A stretch of 16,265 nucleotides of DNA from an uncultured Bacteroidales bacterium (GTDB lineage: Bacteria; Bacteroidota; Bacteroidia; Bacteroidales; Paludibacteraceae): the NCBI GenBank assembly GCA_903899865.1, contig CAIUKZ010000500.1, forward strand, positions 1-16,265, written 5' to 3'. Shown here in pieces: positions 6,649 through 15,252 of the stretch. The notes under the pieces were generated by a model. It made no database searches, was not told where the DNA came from, and saw only the letters and a program-made list of their open reading frames with translations. The position numbers and the translations under genes were made by a program. Position 1 is the stretch's first letter. Each line of letters begins with the position of its first letter.

Positions 6649-8646
6649 CTTCCCTTTTAAAATATCCTCCAGTTTTATCAATTCATCCCGCAGCTGAGCA
6701 GCTTCGAGGAATTCGAGTTTTTTTGCAGCCTCTTGCATCGCCTTTTTGGTTTTTGCGATAGCCTTTTCAAGTGCAGGTTTGGTCATATATTGCACTACGG
6801 GGTCGGCAGCAACACTTACCGAATTATCTGGTTCTACATAAGCATTAGGTTCCACTTTTGCAAATGAATTGCGTTCTCCTTTGGTAATTGCTGTTGGAGT
6901 GATACCATGAAGTTCATTGTATGCAAGCTGCTTCTCTCTTCTTCTATTTGTTTCATCAATGGTTTTCTTCATGCTGTCGGTCATCTTGTCGGCATACATT
7001 ATCACTCGTCCGTTTAAGTTACGCGCAGCACGACCAGCAGTTTGTGTCAACGAACGGTGCGATCGCAAGAAACCTTCCTTGTCGGCATCCAGAATAGCAA
7101 CAAGAGACACCTCTGGCAAATCAAGACCTTCGCGAAGAAGGTTTACTCCCACCAATACATCATATATCCCACGACGCAAATCCTCCATTATTTGTACCCT
7201 GTCCAAAGTATCTACATCAGAATGTATGTAATTACACCTTACACCCATCTTGGCAAGATAATCAGTTAGTTCCTCGGCCATTCGTTTGGTGAGAGTTGTA
7301 ACCAACGTACGTTCATCTCTCTCTGTGCGTATGGTTATTTCTTCGAGCAAATCATCAATTTGATTCAAGCTAGGGCGAACATCTATGATTGGATCTAACA
7401 ATCCAGTGGGACGTATTAGCTGATCCACCACTATCCCATCACATTTCATCAACTCATAGTCAGCAGGGGTAGCACTCACATAGATGGATTGTGGAGTTAT
7501 GGCATCAAACTCCTCAAACTTCAAAGGACGATTGTCTTTTGCTGATGGTAGTCGGAATCCATATTCAACCAGGTTTTGCTTACGAGCTGCATCGCCACCA
7601 AACATGGCACGAATCTGTGGTATTGTAACGTGACTTTCATCGATAACCAGTAAAAAATCCTTGGGAAAATAATCCAACAAACAGAATGGGCGACTTCCTG
7701 CTAGACGACCGTCAAAATAGCGAGAATAATTCTCTATACCTGAACAATATCCAAGCTCCTTGATCATCTCCAAGTCATACTGCACCCGTTCATAGATGCG
7801 TTTTGCTTCATAAGGCTTTTCGATGGAATGGAAATAATCTACCTGTAGTTGCAAATCAGCTTCAATGTGTTGCAGTGCATTGGCAATGCGTTCTTTCGTG
7901 GTAACAAAAATACTGGCAGGATAAATCTTATAGGCATCAAATTCCTCCAAAACATGAAAATTAATCGGATCGACAGTCACAATTTGATCTATCTCATCAC
8001 CCCAAAACACCACTCGTAACACAAAATCTGAATATGCCAAAAAGATATCGACCGTATCTCCTTTCACCCGAAAATTACCACGATTCAGCTCCACTTCATT
8101 TCTTGAATATAAACTATCAACAAGAGTCCGTAAGAATACATTTCGTACCAGCTTTTGCCCTCGTCTTATTTCAATCACATTACTGGTAAAATCATCTGGA
8201 TTGCCTATTCCATAAAGGCATGAAACCGATGACACCACCACCACATCTCTTCTTCCAGAAAGTAATGCCGAAGTTGTAGCTAGTCGTAGTTTCTCAATTT
8301 CTTGGTTGATGGATAAATCTTTCTCTATATAGGTATCAGTAACTGGCAAATAAGCCTCAGGTTGGTAATAATCATAGTATGACACAAAATATTCAACAGC
8401 ATTGGTCGGAAAAAACTGCTTGAACTCACCATAAAGTTGGGCAGCGAGTGTTTTATTATGACTAAGTATTAAAGTGGGTCGTTGGACTTGCTCTATAACA
8501 TTGGCAACAGAAAAGGTTTTGCCAGACCCTGTGACGCCTAGCAAGGTTTGAAACGGGACATCATTATTCAAACCATCAACCAACTGTCTGATGGCCTCAG
8601 GCTGATCTCCTGTAGGTCGAAAAGGTGAAACAAGTTTAAATGACAC
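6646..8646 (-). CDS. uvrB: Excinuclease ABC subunit B
   Basis: UvrB is the damage-verifying ATPase of nucleotide excision repair. It is loaded by UvrA, opens the duplex at a lesion and recruits UvrC. The 666-residue length is normal. The N-terminus shows FRPTGDQPEAI, then Walker A GVTGSGKT (37-44). The tyrosine-rich beta-hairpin that clamps DNA starts with YYDYYQPEAYLP (90-101). Walker B is DESH (336-339), the helicase motif VI region is QTAGRAARN (535-543), and a C-terminal UVR domain that contacts UvrC lies at about 624-660. The start at 8646 gives the expected N-terminus. It stands alone on the - strand with 227 nt upstream that hold no other gene; I found no TAnnTTTG box there. No uvrA or uvrC is in the window. 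There is no sign of damage to the gene. Confidence 0.98.
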   Translation of the reverse strand: MSFKLVSPFRPTGDQPEAIRQLVDGLNNDVPFQTLLGVTGSGKTFSVANVIEQVQRPTLILSHNKTLAAQLYGEFKQFFPTNAVEYFVSYYDYYQPEAYLPVTDTYIEKDLSINQEIEKLRLATTSALLSGRRDVVVVSSVSCLYGIGNPDDFTSNVIEIRRGQKLVRNVFLRTLVDSLYSRNEVELNRGNFRVKGDTVDIFLAYSDFVLRVVFWGDEIDQIVTVDPINFHVLEEFDAYKIYPASIFVTTKERIANALQHIEADLQLQVDYFHSIEKPYEAKRIYERVQYDLEMIKELGYCSGIENYSRYFDGRLAGSRPFCLLDYFPKDFLLVIDESHVTIPQIRAMFGGDAARKQNLVEYGFRLPSAKDNRPLKFEEFDAITPQSIYVSATPADYELMKCDGIVVDQLIRPTGLLDPIIDVRPSLNQIDDLLEEITIRTERDERTLVTTLTKRMAEELTDYLAKMGVRCNYIHSDVDTLDRVQIMEDLRRGIYDVLVGVNLLREGLDLPEVSLVAILDADKEGFLRSHRSLTQTAGRAARNLNGRVIMYADKMTDSMKKTIDETNRRREKQLAYNELHGITPTAITKGERNSFAKVEPNAYVEPDNSVSVAADPVVQYMTKPALEKAIAKTKKAMQEAAKKLEFLEAAQLRDELIKLEDILKGK

Positions 8647-8873
8647 GGATATTTATTTGAATATAAGTACTATAGGTGTGAATCTGCTTTAGCTGAGCGG
8701 AATGCATCATTTGAAAAAAATTGAAAAATTGAATCATTTGCACACAGATAGAAACAGTAGTAATGGTAGAATTGTTTCGCAAACATTCATTATCAGAGCA
8801 TGCATAGCTGTACAAAACAAACATTCACAAACAATTGAAAATCATGATTATAATGCAAAATGGATTGACCACC
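8647..8873. other. Intergenic region upstream of uvrB, no gene seen
   Basis: These 227 nt lie between the 5' end of uvrB and the stop of the PspC gene, both on the - strand. The stretch must hold the uvrB promoter if uvrB is transcribed alone, but I find no TAnnTTTG box on the - strand. Short open frames on either strand have no family features and unusual composition, and I reject them. Confidence 0.6.
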
Positions 8874-9056
8874 CTAATTTTCAGGTATTATGACCCACAG
8901 CACAATATAAAACACAACTGCAATACCGCCAGTAAGTAGCGATATAAAAGCATAGGCTACACGCACCAAAGTGGAGTCAAGTCCGAAGTATTCACCTATA
9001 CCAGCACACACACCACCTACAAAGTGGTCATGTGAGCGTCTTAATTTCTTATCCAT
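8874..9056 (-). CDS. PspC-domain small membrane protein
   Basis: This is a 60-residue protein consisting of a single PspC domain, the fold found in phage-shock protein C and in many short Bacteroidota proteins thought to sense or respond to envelope stress. The family pattern is clear: MDKKLRRSHDHFVGGVCAGIGEYFGLDSTLVR, followed by a hydrophobic segment at about 34-57 ending in VLWVIIPEN. The ATG at 9056 is preferred; an in-frame ATG at 9107 would add 17 residues not expected in front of the domain. It is divergent from the deacetylase-like lipoprotein gene. No psp partners are in the window, so its specific role is unknown. Confidence 0.88.
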   Translation of the reverse strand: MDKKLRRSHDHFVGGVCAGIGEYFGLDSTLVRVAYAFISLLTGGIAVVFYIVLWVIIPEN

Positions 9057-9279
9057 GATTGAATATTTATTGATTGACAAAGGAACAAAAAAAGTGCTGA
9101 ATATCAAAAAATATCTTCATAGGATTGTTTGGACAATTTCTTAAAACTAATATCGTTACAACAAAAATAAATCCTAACAGAGATGCTAGCTACTCACTGA
9201 AAAACGAAACACTATTTAACAATAAAGAATGCAAATCACAAAAAACACTAAATGTAATAAATTTGTAATCACTCAAAGA

Positions 9280-9310
9280 TTGATAAATTTAGCAAATCAT
9301 TATACCTTTG
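9280..9310 (+). promoter_or_regulatory. Bacteroidota-type promoter for the deacetylase-like lipoprotein gene
   Basis: A TACCTTTG box at 9303-9310 matches the TAnnTTTG -7 element of Bacteroidota primary sigma factor promoters. A TTG at 9280-9282 lies 20 bp upstream, where the -33 element is expected. Transcription should begin a few bases after 9310, leaving roughly 45 nt before the preferred GTG start at 9359. The rest of the 9057-9358 divergent region is AT-rich with nothing else I can name. Confidence 0.65.
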
Positions 9311-9358
9311 CGCCCGAAATTTAACATCAGTAATAATAATCTCAACCTCAATAATCTT

Positions 9359-10189
9359 GTGCGTATCTTATTTTTTCTTACAATACTTTGTGTTTGCACT
9401 TTAATCACCTCATGTACAGACAACTACCCCACCAACTCACCGCTGGGAATGATAGTGATACTTAAAGCCGACGACTTAGGTGACACTACAGCAAATTGGA
9501 ATAGATTTATCAGCATTGTTGAAACGAAAAGAATATCTGCTGGCATAGGAGTTATTGCTCAAAAAATCACCTCGCAAAGTGCTATTAGTGAAATAAAACG
9601 AATCACGAAAATCAAACAGGCGAACCAATTTCCTGTTATTGAGTTTTGGAACCATGGACTGGACCATATCAAACGAAAAGGCAAAGGCGAGTTTGTAGAA
9701 AGTAGATCTTTACAAACAGAGCGTTTAATCAAATCCCAACAAATTATCAAAAAAAACTCATTGCTAACTAGTCGCAGTTTTGGTGCACCATTTAACATCA
9801 CAACATCTACAACTGCTGACGCACTTGAAAGCACTCCAGAAATTACTGTTTGGCAATGTTATCAAATTCACGAAAAACAGGACAATCCGACATGGAAAGA
9901 TCCTAAAAAATCGCAAATATCAGCCAATGACAAACACATTTTGCTTGATGTGGACTACGCAAGTGTAAACAACTTCGATGAAAACAAAATGATCGAAAAC
10001 TTCGAAAAAGATAAAAAAAAACCTTACTTACTTATCCAAATTCACCCGAATGTGTGGCATGAAAAACATTTTCAACGATTTGAACGCCTCATAGATTTTT
10101 ATAAAAACAAAAACATCACCTTCATGACTCCATATCAATACTATGAATACCTTCATGGCAATGAGAATCTAACAACAAAATCAGATTAA
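9359..10189 (+). CDS. Polysaccharide-deacetylase-like (NodB-fold) lipoprotein, divergent
   Basis: This is a 276-residue predicted lipoprotein with a divergent NodB/polysaccharide deacetylase fold, a metal-dependent class acting on N-acetylated or other sugar polymers. I place the start at GTG 9359: it yields a lipoprotein signal peptide (MRILFFLTIL onward) with lipobox ITSC and lipidation at C19. A longer frame from TTG 9308 would begin inside the promoter box. Catalytic-type motifs are in order: KADD (D38, D39) for motif 1, the metal-binding pair HGLDH (H99, H103) for motif 2, FGAPFN (141-146) in the motif 3 position, and IQIHP (H229) near the C-terminus. The usual TFDD and H(S/T)xxH forms are altered (KADD, and G after the first H), so the substrate may differ from classical chitooligosaccharide or peptidoglycan substrates. 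No glycan pathway genes are adjacent. Fold assignment is moderately sure; function is open. Confidence 0.68.
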   Translation: MRILFFLTILCVCTLITSCTDNYPTNSPLGMIVILKADDLGDTTANWNRFISIVETKRISAGIGVIAQKITSQSAISEIKRITKIKQANQFPVIEFWNHGLDHIKRKGKGEFVESRSLQTERLIKSQQIIKKNSLLTSRSFGAPFNITTSTTADALESTPEITVWQCYQIHEKQDNPTWKDPKKSQISANDKHILLDVDYASVNNFDENKMIENFEKDKKKPYLLIQIHPNVWHEKHFQRFERLIDFYKNKNITFMTPYQYYEYLHGNENLTTKSD

Positions 10190-10303
10190 ATTATTGTTCA
10201 GATTTGAGTCACCACACTTCCACGTCCATTGTCACAGCTCACTCTTTAAAATATTTGCAGGTTAATTTTTCAACAATCGACTTCAATTTTAATTTAAAAG
10301 CAG

Positions 10304-10311
10304 TACTTTTG
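10304..10311 (+). promoter_or_regulatory. Candidate -7 promoter element of prs
   Basis: TACTTTTG matches the TAnnTTTG consensus and ends 34 nt before the prs start codon. No TTG is present at the expected distance upstream, so only half of the promoter is recognisable. The preceding 10190-10303 stretch is AT-rich and shows no terminator for the upstream lipoprotein gene. Confidence 0.5.
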
Positions 10312-10345
10312 TAACACAAATGTCAACACTAAATTTAAGACTGCT

Positions 10346-11290
10346 ATGATGCCTTCCAACTCTGCCTTCAAAGTCTTTTCTGGTACAAAAAGTCGCTACC
10401 TCGCTGAAAAAATATGCCAAAGCCTCAAATGTCCACTCGGAAATATGATAGTTCAATACTTCTCAGATGGAGAATTTGCAGTCTCTTACGAAGAGTCCAT
10501 TCGTGGCAAATACATCTATCTTGTGCAATCTACATTTCCAAACTCCGACAATCTGATGGAATTGCTTATGATGATAGATGCCGCCAAACGAGCATCGGCA
10601 TATAAAGTCATTGCTGTAATTCCATATTTTGGATGGGCTCGTCAGGACAGGAAAGACAAACCGCGTGTCTCTATTGGTGCCAAACTGATTGCAGACATGC
10701 TTAGTGTAGCAGGAGTGGATAGAGTCATCACCATGGATTTACACGCCGACCAGATACAGGGTTTTTTCAACGTACCAGTAGACCACCTTTACGGATCTAG
10801 CATATTTATTCCATACATCCAATCACTTCAACTTGAGGATTTAATTATTGCATCGCCCGATGTGGGAGGTTCGAAGCGTGCAGGTGCTTACTCAAAAACG
10901 CTGGATGTTCCAATGGTTATTTGCTATAAAACACGCGAGAAAGCTAATGTAATTGGCGAAATGAAAATAATTGGTGATGTAAAAGGAAAGAATGTCATCA
11001 TAGTTGACGACATGGCCGACACGGCTGGAACACTTTGCAAAGCGGCTGACTTGATGATTGCCAATGGCGCACTTAGTGTTAGAGCTATAGTTACACATGG
11101 TGTTATGTCTGGCGAAGCTTCTAAGCGAGTGATGAATTCGGCATTGACAGAAATTGCATTTACAGACTCCATACCATTCACCGGAAAAGATTGCCCAAAA
11201 GCTAAAATATTGTCGATTGCAGATATTTTTGCGATTACCATCTCAAGAGTTCAAGACCACAAATCTATCAGCGAACAGTTTATTTACTAA
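10346..11290 (+). CDS. prs: Ribose-phosphate pyrophosphokinase (PRPP synthetase)
   Basis: This enzyme converts ribose 5-phosphate and ATP to PRPP, the precursor for purine, pyrimidine, histidine, tryptophan and NAD synthesis, in the cytosol. The 314-residue length is standard for class I enzymes. N-terminal FSGTKSRYLAEKI and the SDGE segment (40-43) match the family. The flexible ATP-binding loop region shows YFGWARQDRK (94-103), the PRPP synthetase signature is DLHADQIQGFF (131-141), and the PRPP/ribose-phosphate binding loop is VDDMADTAGT (220-229). Two consecutive ATG codons open the frame, so the start may be 10346 or 10349. It is a single-gene unit with its own promoter box and converges on queA across a hairpin. 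It is an intact housekeeping gene. Confidence 0.98.
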   Translation: MMPSNSAFKVFSGTKSRYLAEKICQSLKCPLGNMIVQYFSDGEFAVSYEESIRGKYIYLVQSTFPNSDNLMELLMMIDAAKRASAYKVIAVIPYFGWARQDRKDKPRVSIGAKLIADMLSVAGVDRVITMDLHADQIQGFFNVPVDHLYGSSIFIPYIQSLQLEDLIIASPDVGGSKRAGAYSKTLDVPMVICYKTREKANVIGEMKIIGDVKGKNVIIVDDMADTAGTLCKAADLMIANGALSVRAIVTHGVMSGEASKRVMNSALTEIAFTDSIPFTGKDCPKAKILSIADIFAITISRVQDHKSISEQFIY

Positions 11291-11376
11291 ACCTAGCATT
11301 CTGAAAGTGAATAACTACAAATAGACTACGCAATATGATACAATGACTGTTGCTGTATTCAATAGAAAAAAAAAGA

Positions 11377-11413
11377 AATAAGGGCTGATTCAGTAGTTGA
11401 ATCAGCCCTTATT
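11377..11413. terminator. Hairpin terminator between prs and queA
   Basis: A perfect 16-bp stem (11377-11392 with 11398-11413, core AAGGGCTGATTCA) closes a 5-nt loop. Read on the - strand it is followed by a long U-rich tract (from the A-run at 11365-11376), so it is a strong end for the queA operon transcript. On the + strand the following bases are only moderately T-rich, so termination of prs here is plausible but weaker. Confidence 0.88.
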
Positions 11414-11448
11414 AATTGTATTCCGTATATAATTTGACCCAATAGTTC

Positions 11449-12498
11449 TTATATAATCAACATAGCATCCCCATACACACCGAAGCGATATTTCTCTTTG
11501 ATGGCAATATCATAAGCATTCATTACCATGTCATAATCACCAAATGCAGTCGTGAGCATGAGCAAGGTAGAATATGGCAGGTGGAAATTGGTAATCATCG
11601 AATTGGCCACAGTAAAATCATAGGGTGGGAAAATGAATTTATTAGTCCATCCTTCGTAGGGTTTGATTTTCCCCTCAGTACCCACTACAGTCTCCAATGC
11701 TCTCATCACAGTTACTCCTACTGCACAAATACTGCTATTGTCATCATGGGCTTTGTTGACCATCTGAGCGGTCTCTGAAGGCACTAACATTTGCTCAGAA
11801 TCCATCTTGTGCTTGGTAAGATCCTCAACATCAATTTCCCTAAAATTTCCAAGGCTCATGTGAGAAGTGATTGTAGAAGCATGAATACCTTTTATTTCCA
11901 TCCTTTTCAGCAATTCGCGACTAAAGTGCATGCCCGCTGCTGGCGCTGAAACAGCCCCTTCATGCTTAGCAAAAATGGTTTGAAAACGATACTCGTCATC
12001 TGGCTCCACATCGCGTGTAATGTTTCGAGGGAGTGGAGTTTCACCTAAGGTGTAAAGACCCTTTCTGAATTCCTCATGTGTCCCATCAAACAAAAATCGA
12101 AGTGTACGACCACGAGAAGTAGTATTATCAATCACTTCGGCAACAATGGAGTCATCATCACCAAAGTAAAGTTTATTTCCTATACGTATTTTACGAGCTG
12201 GCTCAACAAGCACATCCCACAGTCGCATCTCATGATTCAACTCTCTCAACAAAAAAACCTCAATTTGAGCACCAGTCTTTTCTTTATTGCCATAAAGTCT
12301 GGCAGGAAACACCTTTGTATCATTAAAAATAAACAAATCGTTTTCATTGAAATACTCAATTACTTCTTTAAAAGTGCGATGTTCTATCTCACCTGTCTTA
12401 CGATGTAACACCATCAATCGAGACTCATCACGGTGTTCGGTGGGATATTGTGCGATTAATTCATCAGGCAACTTAAATTTAAACTTAGATAACTTCAT
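11449..12498 (-). CDS. queA: S-adenosylmethionine:tRNA ribosyltransferase-isomerase
   Basis: QueA transfers and rearranges the ribosyl moiety of AdoMet onto preQ1 at tRNA position 34, giving epoxyqueuosine. The 349-residue length is typical. Family landmarks are the N-terminal FKFKLPDELIAQYP and HRDESRLMV, FIFNDTKVFPARL (56-68), LGETPLPRNI, the signature GAVSAPAAGMHF (181-192), ITSHMSLGNFR, and the C-terminal PYDFTVANSMITNFHLP and KEKYRFGVYGDAMLII. It is the last gene of the block running from the YfhO-like gene, 53 nt after truB, and is followed by a strong hairpin terminator on its strand. Pairing with truB puts two tRNA-modification genes together. No other queuosine genes are in the window. 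Confidence 0.97.
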   Translation of the reverse strand: MKLSKFKFKLPDELIAQYPTEHRDESRLMVLHRKTGEIEHRTFKEVIEYFNENDLFIFNDTKVFPARLYGNKEKTGAQIEVFLLRELNHEMRLWDVLVEPARKIRIGNKLYFGDDDSIVAEVIDNTTSRGRTLRFLFDGTHEEFRKGLYTLGETPLPRNITRDVEPDDEYRFQTIFAKHEGAVSAPAAGMHFSRELLKRMEIKGIHASTITSHMSLGNFREIDVEDLTKHKMDSEQMLVPSETAQMVNKAHDDNSSICAVGVTVMRALETVVGTEGKIKPYEGWTNKFIFPPYDFTVANSMITNFHLPYSTLLMLTTAFGDYDMVMNAYDIAIKEKYRFGVYGDAMLII

Positions 12499-12551
12499 AT
12501 TTAAAAATTAAAAATTTCACAATTTTTTAGCATCCATTATTGGATGTTCTA

Positions 12552-13244
12552 TCATTTGGGAGCAATCTCATCTAAATGATCTATCAGCCTATCTATCTGC
12601 CAACAATCATCCAGCTTTACATCACCAATTCGAGTGCGTTCCAACCCTATTAAATGTGCACCACTCCCCAGTGCCTCACCAATATCACGTGCCAATGCTC
12701 TAATATAAGTACCTTTGCTACATACCACGCGTAACTTGAGCACGGGCAACTGAAAATCCATCACCTCAATTTCATCTATCACCAGAAGCCTTGATTTAAG
12801 CTCTACTTCCTTACCCTCCCGAGCATAATCGTAGGCACGTTTACCATCGACTTTCACTGCCGAATAGACAGGTGGCACTTGCCATATCTCACCAATGAAA
12901 GTGGGAATCACTTGATCTATCAAATCGGTTGTAATGTGCTCAAAAGGATAGGTATTATCAATGGGTAACTCCAAATCAAATGAGGGCGTGGTAGATCCTA
13001 ATTTGAGTGTAGCAATATATTCCTTAGTTTGATACTGAAAGGTATCTATCCGCTTGGTAGCTTTGCCAGTACAAATTATCATTACTCCAGTAGCCAAAGG
13101 ATCTAATGTACCTGCATGACCGACCTTTAATTTCTTAATTTTCAGCGTCTTTTGCAATTTCCACCTAAGCTTACTCACTAAATTGAACGAAGTCCACTCC
13201 AACGGTTTGCGCACACAAAGCACCTCACCTTCAACAAAATCCAT
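12552..13244 (-). CDS. truB: tRNA pseudouridine(55) synthase
   Basis: TruB makes pseudouridine 55 in the T-loop of tRNAs. The protein has 230 residues and lacks the long C-terminal PUA extension of some homologues, as is common in this phylum. The catalytic motif is GHAGTLDPLATG with aspartate D48. Further family blocks are KRAYDYAREG, LKLRVVCSKGTYIRALARDIGEAL and HLIGLERTRIG. Its ATG overlaps the uppP stop by one base (TAATG on the - strand), so its translation is likely coupled to that of uppP. Confidence 0.97.
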   Translation of the reverse strand: MDFVEGEVLCVRKPLEWTSFNLVSKLRWKLQKTLKIKKLKVGHAGTLDPLATGVMIICTGKATKRIDTFQYQTKEYIATLKLGSTTPSFDLELPIDNTYPFEHITTDLIDQVIPTFIGEIWQVPPVYSAVKVDGKRAYDYAREGKEVELKSRLLVIDEIEVMDFQLPVLKLRVVCSKGTYIRALARDIGEALGSGAHLIGLERTRIGDVKLDDCWQIDRLIDHLDEIAPK

Positions 13245-14041
13245 TACATTATTTTTAAATCGTATCCCAATACAAGCAGTATTAAAAGCAACATGCCAAT
13301 TGCAATTCTATAGTAACCAAAAGCTTTAAAGCCATATTTGGTTAGATAAGATATCAAAAACTTGATACTAATCATTGCCACGACAAATGCTACGACATTG
13401 CCTACCAACAAAACCAAGGCATTGGACTTTATTAATTCAAATCCACCTGGTTCCTTTAGCAATTTAAGCAACTTATATCCTGTTGCTGCAGCCATGGTAG
13501 GCACTGCCAAGAAAAATGAAAATTCGGCTGCATTTTTTCTAGTCAACTTGGTTGACATACCACCTACGATGGTGACCATAGACCGTGACACGCCAGGTAT
13601 CATGGCAATACACTGAAAAAAGCCAATTTTAATGGCTCTTTTCCAATCCATTTCTTGGTTGACTTCTGTATATGAATTGAACCATTTATCTACGAATAAC
13701 ATCAACACACCACCCAGTAGCAAGGAAATAGCAACCACTGTAACGTTTTCCAATAGACTATCAACCAAATCATTGAGCAAAAAACCCAAAATAGCAGCTG
13801 GTAAAAAAGCTACCAACAACTTCCAATAAAAGTCCATTGATTGAAAAAATCGTTGCCAATAAAGAACCAAAACCGACAGGATAGCACCAAACTGTATGAC
13901 AACAATAAATGATTTAACAAATTCACTATCAGGCACTCCGAGTAGTTTTTGAACTATAATCATGTGTCCAGTAGATGATATAGGGAGAAATTCGGTTATT
14001 CCCTCGACTATGGCAATGATAATGGTTTGTATTAAATTCAT
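13244..14041 (-). CDS. uppP: Undecaprenyl-diphosphatase (BacA type)
   Basis: UppP is an integral inner-membrane phosphatase that recycles the undecaprenyl pyrophosphate carrier of peptidoglycan and other wall polymers; overproduction of such enzymes is known to give bacitracin resistance. The 265-residue length is typical. The two active-site regions are visible: EGITEFLPISSTGH (13-26) and PGVSRSMVTI (149-158), with several hydrophobic spans between and after them. The start codon overlaps the stop of the DUF3098 gene by 4 nt (ATGA), and the stop overlaps the truB start. Such tight packing indicates co-translation. Confidence 0.97.
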   Translation of the reverse strand: MNLIQTIIIAIVEGITEFLPISSTGHMIIVQKLLGVPDSEFVKSFIVVIQFGAILSVLVLYWQRFFQSMDFYWKLLVAFLPAAILGFLLNDLVDSLLENVTVVAISLLLGGVLMLFVDKWFNSYTEVNQEMDWKRAIKIGFFQCIAMIPGVSRSMVTIVGGMSTKLTRKNAAEFSFFLAVPTMAAATGYKLLKLLKEPGGFELIKSNALVLLVGNVVAFVVAMISIKFLISYLTKYGFKAFGYYRIAIGMLLLILLVLGYDLKIM

Positions 14042-14271
14042 GCAACTTTTGATTTTGGCTTGTACAAAATGGCAACTATCACAAACAAAAATCCTGCTAA
14101 CGAAATCATGGGACCTATCGTTATTCGACGCACACTGAATATATCTGGATTAAACTCAGTACCAGTAGTGGAACCAGTCATGAGCAGAAAGCCAATCACA
14201 ATTACCACAAATCCAAGAGCAATCAAAATCAAGTTGATTTTTTCTAAACCAAAATTTTTACTTGTTTCCAT
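14038..14271 (-). CDS. DUF3098 family small membrane protein
   Basis: This is a 77-residue inner-membrane protein with two predicted helices (about residues 13-32 and 51-68) joined by a short loop with the family signature FNPDIFSVRRITIGP (40-54). DUF3098 is typical of Bacteroidota, and I know of no assigned function. It lies between ftsX and uppP, 74 nt after ftsX, and shares an ATGA overlap with uppP, so it is made together with cell-division and wall-lipid proteins. An accessory role in envelope growth is inference from position. Confidence 0.88.
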   Translation of the reverse strand: METSKNFGLEKINLILIALGFVVIVIGFLLMTGSTTGTEFNPDIFSVRRITIGPMISLAGFLFVIVAILYKPKSKVA

Positions 14272-14345
14272 TATTTATATTAATCAATTAAACATTACAC
14301 TTTATACACCCACCAATCGACTACTGACACTCTAGATATCTAATT

Positions 14346-15224
14346 CTAAATCAGATACATGTCATTTGAATTCATCTTCAAATATTTATTCACTGCATAG
14401 TACGACGAAATGGCTGTAAACAACACACCAGTAAGTAGCACCACACCCATCACCGTCAACACAGTAGATGTTTGCAAAATCATTCCTGACAACCCAAATT
14501 CATGCTGAACAAAATAAACGGTTCCCCCTAGAAATATATAAGATATCATTGTGGCTATCACCCCATTAGTTACACCACTAGCAATATAGGGTTTTCGAAT
14601 AAACCAATGTGTAGCACCAACCAAACGCATGGTATTGATTGAAAAGCGATTGGAATACAACGAAAGTCGTATCGTGTTATTTATCAATGCTATAGAAACA
14701 ATCAGAAGAATGGATGCTAAGCCCAACATAATAACACTTATCTTCCGGACATTTTCATTAATTACACTCACCATGTCCTTTTGATATACTACCTGCTTGA
14801 TATGATCAAAACGTTTGAGTTTTTTTTCAATTACCAACACACTATCATTATTGGCATAGTCAGAACTTAGCTTCACTTCAATGGATGCAGACAGTGGGTT
14901 GTAGCCCAAAAATGCTTGAGGATCGTCACCTAAAGTTTCCACATGCTCTTTCAATGCATCTTCTTTTGAAACATACTCCAACGACTTGGCATAAGGTGAT
15001 GCGTTTAAAAACTTTTCAATGCGCTTTTTGTATTGCACACCAATATCGTCATCTAATACTATGGATAAATTGACGTTTTCCTTCACAAAGTTTCCCATAT
15101 CTCTGGTTACAAAAAGTAATAGAGATATCAAACCGACCAAAAACAAAACCAAAGACATGCTAATGGTTGAAGTCAGATTGATATTTCTTATTGAGCGTTT
15201 ATGTACGTTTTGTTGTTGTTCCAT
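14346..15224 (-). CDS. ftsX: Cell division protein FtsX
   Basis: FtsX is the permease-like partner of the FtsE ATPase; the complex controls periplasmic cell-wall hydrolases at the septum. The 292-residue protein has the standard layout: a cytoplasmic N-terminus, TM1 (about 20-40), a periplasmic domain (about 45-155), TM2 (about 162-183), the conserved cytoplasmic stretch NTIRLSLYSNRFSINTMRLVGATHWFIRKP (in two parts, 183-200 and 201-211), then TM3 (about 213-236) and TM4 (about 252-275). ftsE is not adjacent in this window, so the ATPase would be encoded elsewhere. It follows the YfhO-like gene by 28 nt and is probably co-transcribed with it and with the downstream DUF3098, uppP, truB and queA genes. 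Confidence 0.95.
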   Translation of the reverse strand: MEQQQNVHKRSIRNINLTSTISMSLVLFLVGLISLLLFVTRDMGNFVKENVNLSIVLDDDIGVQYKKRIEKFLNASPYAKSLEYVSKEDALKEHVETLGDDPQAFLGYNPLSASIEVKLSSDYANNDSVLVIEKKLKRFDHIKQVVYQKDMVSVINENVRKISVIMLGLASILLIVSIALINNTIRLSLYSNRFSINTMRLVGATHWFIRKPYIASGVTNGVIATMISYIFLGGTVYFVQHEFGLSGMILQTSTVLTVMGVVLLTGVLFTAISSYYAVNKYLKMNSNDMYLI

Positions 15225-15252
15225 GTTGTGATGAGCTTTTATAATAGTTTAT

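Noticed and set aside
6415..6660. 81-residue + strand open frame across the tandem repeats
   Set aside because: Its sequence is the low-complexity translation of the 8-9 bp repeats and it overlaps two real genes on the other strand.
8636..8824. 62-residue - strand open frame upstream of uvrB
   Set aside because: It overlaps the uvrB start, has no recognisable domain and has composition typical of AT-rich intergenic DNA.
9162..9169. CAAAAATA (TATTTTTG on the - strand) as a promoter box for the PspC gene
   Set aside because: It matches TAnnTTTG, but no TTG lies at the -33 distance and it is more than 100 nt from the start codon in AT-rich DNA, so a chance match is likely.
12531..12546. Hairpin CATCCA-TTAT-TGGATG between truB and queA
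   Set aside because: The stem is only 6 bp, and on the - strand no U-tract follows, so it is not a convincing terminator inside the operon.
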